Source: Bacillota bacterium
GTDB taxonomy: Bacteria; Bacillota; Clostridia; Christensenellales; Aristaeellaceae
Length of the DNA: 6,951 nt
Direction of reading: 5' to 3'
Assembly (NCBI GenBank): GCA_023460055.1
Contig: JAEWRJ010000077.1
Location: 1-6,951 of the forward strand
Every line of letters begins with the position of its first letter. Position 1 is the first letter of the stretch. The notes beneath the pieces are model-generated. The model was not told the origin of the DNA. It saw only the letters and a list, made by a program, of their open reading frames with translations, and did not search any database. This document shows positions 1 to 5,307 of the stretch, in pieces. The position numbers and the translations under genes are program-made.

Positions 1-53
1 GGGGGTGCCGCCGCGCGGGGGGCGCGTCTTTATATGAGGATTATATCAGTTTG

Positions 54-548
54 TTAATCCCACAGGACCGCCTTACCCGCCTTCAGCGTGGCCGGCATAT
101 TGATCAGCCTTTGATTCCTGCTGCCCCGGAAGCGCAGATCAAGCGTCTTTTGCTCCAGAATGTAGGGGCCGTCCACCAAAACGTCAACGTGTTCAAGAGC
201 CGCCATGACGTCCGAGGCGCGGTTTTTCAGCATATGCTCCACCGTGTCGCCCGTATAGCACCATACATTGAGGCCCTGCGCTTTGGCCATCTCCGCCATC
301 TCGCGCGCGGCTTGGGGCTGCAAAAGCGGCTCGCCGCCGGATAGGGTCAGCCCGTCCAGCAGGGGGTTTTTCTTGAGCATGGCGAGCACCTCTTGGGTGT
401 CCGCTTCCCGGCCGCCCATGACATCATGAGTCTGCGGGTTATGGCAGCCCGGACAGCCATAGGGACAGCCCTGCATAAAGACGGTCAGGCGCAGACCCGG
501 CCCGTCCACAATGCTGTCATTCACGATACCCGATAACCGAAACTGCAT
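54..548 (-). CDS. nrdG: Anaerobic ribonucleotide reductase activating protein (radical SAM activase)
   Basis: NrdG is a radical-SAM enzyme that uses a [4Fe-4S] cluster and S-adenosylmethionine to make the glycyl radical on NrdD, switching on the class III ribonucleotide reductase. The 164-residue product has the family's usual length. It shows the cluster-binding CX3CX2C motif at Cys28, Cys32 and Cys35, followed by HNPQ, and a GGEP motif at residues 71-74 typical of SAM binding. The N-terminal stretch NDSIVDGPGLR is characteristic of the family. It begins 15 bp after the nrdD stop codon. Its Shine-Dalgarno sequence (AAGGAAGG) overlaps that stop, so it is probably co-transcribed and translationally coupled with nrdD. 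This activase-after-reductase order is the usual one. The gene looks intact and ends in TAA. No convincing terminator is visible in the 53 bases before the window edge. Confidence 0.96.
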   Translation of the reverse strand: MQFRLSGIVNDSIVDGPGLRLTVFMQGCPYGCPGCHNPQTHDVMGGREADTQEVLAMLKKNPLLDGLTLSGGEPLLQPQAAREMAEMAKAQGLNVWCYTGDTVEHMLKNRASDVMAALEHVDVLVDGPYILEQKTLDLRFRGSRNQRLINMPATLKAGKAVLWD

Positions 549-563
549 GATGCCCGCCCTTCC

Positions 564-2882
564 TTATACCGTATGCTTGAGCCGGTCCCGCTCTTCCGAC
601 TGCTTGGCGTTGTTGAAGCGGTCGGTGGTGCCGACCAGGTAGCCCGTGATGCGGCGGATTCGCTCAAACTTATGGTCTTCCTCGTTTCTTCCGCACTGCG
701 GGCAGCAGTCTCCGATGATGCCGTTGTAGCCGCAGACAGGATCGCGATCGACCGGATGGTTGATGGAACCGTAGCCGACACCGCTCTTTTGCATGTGGCG
801 AACGATCTTTTCAAAAGCCTCCAGGGTCTTTAGCGGGTCGCCGTCCATCTCCACATAGGTGATGTGCCCGGCGTTTGTCAGCGCGTGATAGGGCGCCTCA
901 ACGCTGATCTTCTCAAAGGCGCTGATGGGATAATAGACCGGCACATGGAATGAGTTCGTGTAGTAGTCCCTGTCCGTTACGCCCGGGATGCTGCCGTAGC
1001 GTTCCTTATCCATCCTGACGAAGCGGCCGCTGAGGCCCTCGGCAGGAGTGCCGATCAGGGTATAGTTCATGCCTGTTTCCTGCGTCTTACGGTCAAGGTA
1101 ACCGCGCATGAAGCCGATGATCTCAAGACCAAGGTTCTGGCTTTCCTGGCTTTCGCCGTGGTGCTTGCCGCGCAGGGCCACCAGGGTCTCCGCCAGGCCG
1201 ATGAATCCCACGGAAAGAGTACCGTGCTTGAGCACTTCGCGCACTTCATCATCCCACTTGAGCTTTTCACTGTCGATCCAGACATGCTGGCCCATCAGGA
1301 AGGGGAAGTTATATACCTTCTTGCGGGCGATGATCTCAAATCGCTCGTTGAGCTGATCATAGACCAGGTCCATCCTGCGCTCCAGTTCTTCAAAGAACCA
1401 GTCCACATCTCCCTTGGCTTCGATGGCGATGCGGGGCAGGTTGATGGATGTAAAGGACAGGTTGCCGCGGCGGGGCGCCACTTCGCGGTCCGTATCATGG
1501 GCATTGGCCATCACGCGGGTGCGGCAGCCCATATAACCCACTTCCGTCTCGGGATGGCCGGGCTTGTAATATTTGAGATTGTAAGGAGCGTCCAGAAAGG
1601 AAAAGTTCGGGAAAAGCCGCTTGGCCGAACAGCGGATGGCCAGCCTGAACAGATCATAGTTGGGGTCCTGGGGACTGGAATTCACGCCTTCCTTCACTCT
1701 GAAAATCTGGATGGGGAAAATGGGGGTTTCTCCCCGGCCAAGCCCGGCTTCCGTCGCCAGCAGCAGCTGTTCTATGACCAGCCGGCCTTCGGGCGAGGTA
1801 TCGGTGCCATAGTTGATCGAGGAAAAGGGCACCTGCGCGCCTGCCCGGCTGTTCATGGTGTTGAGGTTGTGCACCAGCGCTTCCATCGCCTGATAGGTTG
1901 CCTTGACGATCTCCCTGTCAGAAAATCTACGGGCGTTCTTCAGCAGCTTCGCGGCATCCTCCTTGGAGACCAAGGCACCCAGCCTGGCTGCCATAGCCTC
2001 TGTAAACGCTTCCCGCTCAGCCATTTCAGGGTATAGGCCGGTGTCAGCCTCCACCTCTTTGAGCATGCCGCGCGCCAGTTCTTCCGCGTTTTCGGTATCA
2101 AACTCCGCTTCCAGCAGGCGGATCATGTTGTCGCGGAAGCGCTTGCGGTAGGTCTTCTTTACGCCGGGGGCCATGCCGTAATCAAAGTTGACGACGCTTT
2201 GTCCTCCGTGCTGGTCGTTCTGGTTGGCCTGGATGGCGATGCAGCACAGCGCTGAATAGCTGGCGATGTCCATCGGCTCGCGGAGCACGCCGTGGCCGGT
2301 TGAAAAGCCATCTTTAAACAGTTCCAGCAGGTCGATCTGGCAGCAGGTAGACGTCAGGGTCAAAAAGTCCATATCGTGGATATGAATATCCCCGCTTTGG
2401 TGGGCTTCGGAATGCCTGGGATTGAGCACATACATCTCATAAAATTGCTTGGCGCCTTCAGAGCCGAACTTGAGCATCGATCCCATCGCGCTGTCGCCGT
2501 TGATATTAGCGTTCTCACGCTTCATATCGGAATCCGAAGCCGATTTGAAGGTGATATCTTCATAGGTTTTCATCAGGCGCGTATTCATCTGGCGCACGCG
2601 GCTGCGTTCCGCGCGGTAGAGGATATAGGCCTTGGCCGTACGGACAAAACCCTTCTCGATCAGTATGCGCTCAACAGCATCCTGAACCTCCTCTACGCCG
2701 GGGGTGGCGGAGATGTTCTCATTTTTTTCAAGGTCTTCCATCACCAGCCGGGTCAGTTCCCTCGCTGTGTCCTCCCCTTTTTGGCTTCCGGACGCGGCAA
2801 AGGCGCGCGCAATGGCTTGATCGATCTTTGCGCTGTCAAAGGGCACAACCCTGCCGTCCCGTTTTTTAATACTGGTGATCAT
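564..2882 (-). CDS. nrdD: Anaerobic (class III) ribonucleoside-triphosphate reductase, large subunit
   Basis: NrdD reduces ribonucleoside triphosphates to deoxyribonucleoside triphosphates without oxygen, using a glycyl radical installed by NrdG. The chosen ATG gives 772 residues. Residues 1 to about 90 form an ATP-cone allosteric domain (ITSIKKRDGRVVPF at the start). The catalytic glycyl-radical barrel follows, with Cys180/Cys181 in STCCQ and Cys453 in MGCRT as likely active-site thiols. The C-terminus carries a zinc knuckle (Cys717, Cys726, Cys727, Cys730) and the glycyl-radical loop RITGYL with Gly747 as the probable radical site. The open frame extends upstream to 2972. However, AGGAGG sits 8 bases before the ATG at 2882, and a consensus promoter lies inside the upstream extension, so the shorter start is preferred. 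An ATG at 2888 is only 2 bases from the AGGAGG. The gene starts a new transcription unit with nrdG. The position usually holding the first zinc cysteine appears to be Asp714. Confidence 0.97.
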   Translation of the reverse strand: MITSIKKRDGRVVPFDSAKIDQAIARAFAASGSQKGEDTARELTRLVMEDLEKNENISATPGVEEVQDAVERILIEKGFVRTAKAYILYRAERSRVRQMNTRLMKTYEDITFKSASDSDMKRENANINGDSAMGSMLKFGSEGAKQFYEMYVLNPRHSEAHQSGDIHIHDMDFLTLTSTCCQIDLLELFKDGFSTGHGVLREPMDIASYSALCCIAIQANQNDQHGGQSVVNFDYGMAPGVKKTYRKRFRDNMIRLLEAEFDTENAEELARGMLKEVEADTGLYPEMAEREAFTEAMAARLGALVSKEDAAKLLKNARRFSDREIVKATYQAMEALVHNLNTMNSRAGAQVPFSSINYGTDTSPEGRLVIEQLLLATEAGLGRGETPIFPIQIFRVKEGVNSSPQDPNYDLFRLAIRCSAKRLFPNFSFLDAPYNLKYYKPGHPETEVGYMGCRTRVMANAHDTDREVAPRRGNLSFTSINLPRIAIEAKGDVDWFFEELERRMDLVYDQLNERFEIIARKKVYNFPFLMGQHVWIDSEKLKWDDEVREVLKHGTLSVGFIGLAETLVALRGKHHGESQESQNLGLEIIGFMRGYLDRKTQETGMNYTLIGTPAEGLSGRFVRMDKERYGSIPGVTDRDYYTNSFHVPVYYPISAFEKISVEAPYHALTNAGHITYVEMDGDPLKTLEAFEKIVRHMQKSGVGYGSINHPVDRDPVCGYNGIIGDCCPQCGRNEEDHKFERIRRITGYLVGTTDRFNNAKQSEERDRLKHTV

Positions 2883-2890
2883 GAACATAT

Positions 2891-2896
2891 CCTCCT
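2891..2896 (-). promoter_or_regulatory. Ribosome binding site that fixes the nrdD start
   Basis: The minus strand reads AGGAGG here, a full Shine-Dalgarno match. It lies 8 bases upstream of the ATG at 2882 but only 2 bases from the in-frame ATG at 2888, so 2882 is the better start. Confidence 0.85.
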
Positions 2897-2931
2897 GTTG
2901 ATGCTGCCTGACAATATCGTTCTGCCCGGCC

Positions 2932-2960
2932 ATTATAGCCTTGCAGCATAGGGCTGTCAA
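2932..2960 (-). promoter_or_regulatory. Full-consensus sigma-A promoter for nrdDG
   Basis: On the minus strand, TTGACA (2960-2955) and TATAAT (2937-2932) are separated by exactly 17 bp. Both hexamers match the vegetative consensus perfectly. The predicted transcript would start near 2925, giving a leader of roughly 43 nt before the ATG at 2882. A promoter this strong would normally need a repressor. The NrdR-like palindromes just upstream are the obvious candidates. Confidence 0.9.
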
Positions 2961-2968
2961 GGCGAAAT

Positions 2969-2984
2969 CCACCGTATGTGGGTG
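2969..2984 (-). promoter_or_regulatory. Putative NrdR box, promoter-proximal (degenerate)
   Basis: The minus strand reads CACCCACATACGGTGG. It keeps the CACATA core and the GTG of the 16-bp NrdR-box consensus but matches only about 9 of 16 positions. On its own it would be unconvincing. Its centre is exactly 31 bp from the centre of the much better palindrome at 3000-3015, with a 15-bp linker, which is the spacing known for tandem NrdR boxes. It ends 8 bp upstream of the -35 hexamer of the nrdD promoter. Confidence 0.55.
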
Positions 2985-3022
2985 AATATAAATGCAGCGA
3001 CACTACATGTAGTTGTCGCTGC
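2985..3022 (-). terminator. Possible hairpin terminator of the yhbY transcript, overlapping the distal NrdR box
   Basis: The arms GCAGCGACA (2994-3002) and TGTCGCTGC (3014-3022) are perfectly complementary over 9 bp and enclose the palindrome CTACATGTAG plus one extra base. As minus-strand RNA this folds into a long hairpin 19 bases downstream of the yhbY stop, followed by AUUUAUAUU. That tail is U-rich but not a clean U-run, so termination may be partial. The dyad could instead serve only as an extended protein-binding site. Confidence 0.45.
3000..3015 (-). promoter_or_regulatory. Putative NrdR box, distal (strong palindrome)
   Basis: The minus strand reads CAACTACATGTAGTGT, close to the NrdR-box consensus (ACAC-A/T-A-T/C-ATAT-A/T-GTGT type), with 13 matches in 16. 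It contains a perfect 12-bp palindrome, ACTACATGTAGT. NrdR is the ATP-cone, zinc-ribbon repressor of ribonucleotide reductase genes in most bacteria and binds paired boxes upstream of them. Position before nrdD, similarity to the consensus and pairing with 2969-2984 all support the call. NrdR itself is not encoded in this window. Confidence 0.75.
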
Positions 3023-3041
3023 TGACCGGGAAGAATCGTTA

Positions 3042-3332
3042 TTAAAACTCGATCTTCGGTTCCTTGTCATTTCTGCGGAAGATCACGAAGCGCTTGCCGA
3101 TCACCTGGACCGGCGAAGCGCCTGTCCGCAGGCACAGCTCCTGCGCCGCCTCGCGGGCGGACAGAGGAGCGTTTTGCAGCACCGCGCACTTGATCAGCTC
3201 GCGTGCCTGCAGCACATCATAGGCCTCCTTGACTGTCGCGTCGGAGATGCCTTCCTTGCCGATATAGAGCACGGGGGTCAGCGTATTGGCCATGCCGCGC
3301 AGCGCGGCTCTTTGCTTGGGGGTCAGTTCCAT
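3042..3332 (-). CDS. yhbY: YhbY-family CRM-domain RNA-binding protein
   Basis: This 96-residue protein is a single CRM (YhbY) domain, a KH-like RNA-binding fold associated with pre-50S ribosomal subunits and thought to help ribosome assembly. The start MELTPKQRAALRGMA is typical of the family. The GxxG RNA-contact loop is GKEG at residues 25-28, ELIK is at 45-48, and the closing strand IGKRFVIFR is at 78-86. Length is normal. The ATG at 3332 has AAAGGA 7 bases upstream. It lies 29 bp after obgE with no terminator between, a pairing common in Clostridia and consistent with a shared role in large-subunit maturation. Function rests on family resemblance; the molecular target is not known from this sequence. 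Confidence 0.93.
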   Translation of the reverse strand: MELTPKQRAALRGMANTLTPVLYIGKEGISDATVKEAYDVLQARELIKCAVLQNAPLSAREAAQELCLRTGASPVQVIGKRFVIFRRNDKEPKIEF

Positions 3333-3361
3333 TGTTTATTCCTTTCAAAGTTCATGTCAGT

Positions 3362-4618
3362 TTATTCAACGAAGTCAAACTCCATATCATCCATGCGCAC
3401 TGTATCGCCTTCCTGTGCTCCGGCGCCGCGCAGGGCGTCTATGATACCGCCGCGCTGCATGGTCGCCTGGAACCACAGGAGGCTCTCGTGGTCGTCAAAA
3501 TTGACGGAGGCAATCAAGCGCTCGATAGAGGGGCCTTCCACCACATAGACATCGCGGTCCATCGTGACGGTGAATCCCTTGAGCGCTTCCTCCACCTCGG
3601 CAGGCGCTTCCTCGTAGCGCTCCTGAGCGGGAAGCGCTGACAGCATCTCGATCACGCGGTTGAGCAGATCGTCAAAACCCTGTCTTGCAGCCGCGCTGAC
3701 CGCAAATACGGGCATATCACCGGCTGCCTCGCGAAGCCGCGCCAAGTTCTCCTCCGCTCCGGGCAGATCCATCTTATTGGCCGCGACAATCTGCGGCCTC
3801 CGGTCAAGCTGGCCGTAACGGCGCAGCTCCTCGTTGATCTGGTGATAATCCTCCACCGGGTCGCGGCTCTCGGAACCGGACACATCCACCACATGGATCA
3901 GCAGCTTCGTCCGCTCCACATGCCGCAGGAAGGAAAACCCAAGTCCGGCGCCTTCAGAGGCGTTCTCGATCAGCCCGGGAATATCCGCCATCGCGAAGCT
4001 GACGCCTTGATGCGAGACAATGCCCAGGTTGGGCGTCATGGTCGTAAAATGATAGTTGGCGATCTTGGGGCGCGCTGATGACACAGCGGCCAAAATAGAG
4101 CTCTTCCCCACATTGGGATAGCCCACCAGGCCCACATCGGCAATGGTCTTCAGTTCCAGCGTCAGGTCATGCCACTGGGTGCGGATACCGGGTTTGGAAA
4201 AGTTGGGGGCCTGTCGGGTGGGCGTGGCGAAACGCGCGTTGCCGTGGCCTCCGCGCCCGCCCTTGAGCAGCACCTTGCGCTCCCCGTCCTGGAACATATC
4301 AGCCACGATACGCCCCTCTTTGTCGCGCACAATCGTTCCCACAGGCAGCCTGATGATCAGGTCCTCGCCCGATTTGCCCGAGCGGCGAACGGCAGAACCA
4401 TTTTCTCCGTTTTCAGCCGCGTACTTTGACCTGAAACGGAAATCCAGCAGGGTATGGAGGTTGTGGTCGGCAACCAGCACCACGTTGCCGCCGTCGCCGC
4501 CGTCACCCCCGTCGGGTCCGCCGTTTTGCACATACTTCTCGCGGTGAAAGCTGACCGCCCCATCGCCGCCATTGCCGGCTTTTAAGCGCAAAGGCGCTCT
4601 GTCTACAAAAGATGCCAT
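3362..4618 (-). CDS. obgE: Obg family GTPase (ribosome assembly)
   Basis: Obg/CgtA is an essential GTPase that binds the 50S subunit, checks late ribosome assembly and links it to (p)ppGpp stress signalling. The 418-residue protein has all three Obg domains. The glycine-rich Obg fold spans residues 1 to about 158 (GNGGDG at 15-20 and the Gly/Asp-rich run at 33-44). The G domain follows, with P-loop GYPNVGKSS (166-174), switch I FTTMTPNLG (191-199), DIPG (212-215), NKMD (281-284) and SA (308-309). The C-terminal OCT domain runs from about residue 345 to the end, with WFQATMQRGGIIDALRGAG. No motif is missing. The ATG is 7 bp after the rqcP stop. The Shine-Dalgarno site is weak (GAGAGAG inside the end of rqcP), which suggests translation depends on ribosomes finishing rqcP. 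yhbY follows downstream. Confidence 0.97.
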   Translation of the reverse strand: MASFVDRAPLRLKAGNGGDGAVSFHREKYVQNGGPDGGDGGDGGNVVLVADHNLHTLLDFRFRSKYAAENGENGSAVRRSGKSGEDLIIRLPVGTIVRDKEGRIVADMFQDGERKVLLKGGRGGHGNARFATPTRQAPNFSKPGIRTQWHDLTLELKTIADVGLVGYPNVGKSSILAAVSSARPKIANYHFTTMTPNLGIVSHQGVSFAMADIPGLIENASEGAGLGFSFLRHVERTKLLIHVVDVSGSESRDPVEDYHQINEELRRYGQLDRRPQIVAANKMDLPGAEENLARLREAAGDMPVFAVSAAARQGFDDLLNRVIEMLSALPAQERYEEAPAEVEEALKGFTVTMDRDVYVVEGPSIERLIASVNFDDHESLLWFQATMQRGGIIDALRGAGAQEGDTVRMDDMEFDFVE

Positions 4619-4625
4619 GTCTTAA

Positions 4626-4898
4626 CTACTCTCTCTCACGCTTTGTTTCCTCATCCTCCAGAAGCACGCGGTAAAGCGCCGCCGCCTGCTCCTTTCTCAC
4701 CGTCTCCTGCGTATCGAGCACTTCATAGCGCCCGACGCGGCTGCCGAAACGGATCTCCATCATGTCGCCCGCCTTCACCTCGCTGCCGGCCTTGGCCTGA
4801 CGGCCATTGAGCGACACGCGTCCGCCGTCACAGGCTTCCTTGGCCACAGTACGCCGCTTGATGAGACGGGAGACCTTCAAATACTTATCTAAACGCAT
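4626..4898 (-). CDS. rqcP: S4-domain RNA-binding protein, RqcP (YabO/Hsp15-like)
   Basis: This small S4-domain protein matches Bacillus RqcP (YabO), which binds stalled 50S subunits next to RqcH and the P-site tRNA and promotes C-terminal alanine tailing in ribosome-associated quality control. From the preferred start the product is 90 residues, close to the family's usual 86-90. Its N-terminus, MRLDKYLKVSRLIKRR, is the family signature, with basic residues Arg2, Arg15 and Arg16. The rest of the S4 fold follows (GGRVSLNGRQAKAGSEVKAGD at about 25-45), then a charged tail. An ATG at 4916 would add six residues. AGAGAGG lies 5 bases before the ATG at 4898, and the homologous N-terminus starts there. 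No clear promoter is visible between this gene and the HU terminator, so it may rely on read-through. It runs into obgE after 7 bp. Confidence 0.92.
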   Translation of the reverse strand: MRLDKYLKVSRLIKRRTVAKEACDGGRVSLNGRQAKAGSEVKAGDMMEIRFGSRVGRYEVLDTQETVRKEQAAALYRVLLEDEETKRERE

Positions 4899-4947
4899 AT
4901 CTGCCTCTCTAATCATGTCCGGGTCTCAATCGAAGAAGAAAAACAGG

Positions 4948-4981
4948 AAAAAATGAACGGGGTGAACACACCCCGTTCATT
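4948..4981 (-). terminator. Strong intrinsic terminator after the HU gene
   Basis: A perfect 13-bp stem (4952-4964 with 4969-4981) encloses the loop AACA on the plus strand. Read on the minus strand it is followed by six T, then CC-TG and five more T. It lies 17 bases beyond the HU stop. There is no T-run on the plus-strand side, so it acts in the minus direction only. It should end most HU transcripts and separates HU from rqcP-obgE-yhbY. Confidence 0.93.
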
Positions 4982-4998
4982 CGTATGCCTTGGGAAAA

Positions 4999-5271
4999 TC
5001 AGTTCATCTCGTCCTTCAGGGCCTTGCTGGCCTTGAAGACAGGGGCTTTGCTGGCCTCGACCTTGATTTCCTCGCCAGTGCGGGGATTGCGGGCCACGCG
5101 CGCGGGCCGCTCCTTGCTCTCGAAGGTGCCAAAGCCGATCAGCTGGACCTTCTCGCCTTTCTTCAAGGCTTCTTTAACGGTGTCAACGAAGGCGACGACG
5201 GCAGCTTCCGCGTCCTTCTTCTTCAGTTGGGTAGCCTCTTGGACCGCTGCTACGAGCTCAGTCTTATTCAT
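4999..5271 (-). CDS. hup: HU family DNA-binding protein
   Basis: HU is a small basic dimeric protein that bends and compacts DNA in the nucleoid. The 90-residue product is the standard length. It begins MNKTELVAAVQEATQLKKKDAE (helical dimerisation region), has the conserved GFGTF turn at 46-50, the beta-arm with RNPRTGE at 61-67 including the intercalating Pro63, and the closing APVFKASKALKD segment. The frame could open five codons earlier (5286), but GGAGGG lies 7 bases before the ATG at 5271 and that start matches the family. The gene has its own promoter in the 3' end of mazG and its own strong terminator. This suits a highly expressed protein transcribed apart from its neighbours. An HU gene between mazG and the S4 gene is a familiar clostridial order. 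Confidence 0.97.
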   Translation of the reverse strand: MNKTELVAAVQEATQLKKKDAEAAVVAFVDTVKEALKKGEKVQLIGFGTFESKERPARVARNPRTGEEIKVEASKAPVFKASKALKDEMN

Positions 5272-5278
5272 TAGTTTT

Positions 5279-5284
5279 CCCTCC
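5279..5284 (-). promoter_or_regulatory. Ribosome binding site that fixes the HU start
   Basis: The minus strand reads GGAGGG, 7 bases before the ATG at 5271. The upstream in-frame ATG at 5286 has no such site and would place this motif inside the coding region. Confidence 0.8.
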
Positions 5285-5307
5285 ATCGATTGAATGAAAG
5301 CAAGGCC

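Noticed and set aside
12..26. CGCGC/GCGCG inverted repeat around a G-run after nrdG, a possible terminator.
   Set aside because: The stem is only 5 bp and there is no T-run after it on the minus strand. It is more likely compositional.
40..45. A perfect TATAAT on the minus strand just after nrdG, a possible promoter for a gene beyond the window.
   Set aside because: The hexamer 17 bp upstream is GTCCTG, which does not resemble TTGACA, and no downstream gene is visible. The match may be chance.
1158..2036. A 292-codon open frame on the plus strand opposite nrdD.
   Set aside because: It mirrors codon structure of a GC-rich, highly conserved gene, shows no recognisable domain, and has no promoter or ribosome site that I can see. 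It is best explained as an antisense shadow.
2883..2972. A 30-codon N-terminal extension of nrdD in the same open frame, starting at 2972.
   Set aside because: The consensus promoter at 2932-2960 would start transcripts near 2925, inside the extension. The AGGAGG site and the family N-terminus both point to the ATG at 2882.
2985..2990. TATATT on the minus strand between the two NrdR-like boxes, a possible -10 element.
   Set aside because: Its best -35 at 17 bp is ACTACA, only three of six matches, while a full-consensus promoter lies just downstream.
4899..4916. An alternative rqcP start at 4916 adding six residues.
   Set aside because: The family N-terminus begins MRLDKYLKVSRL at 4898, with AGAGAGG at good spacing, and the 4916 start has only a weak upstream site.
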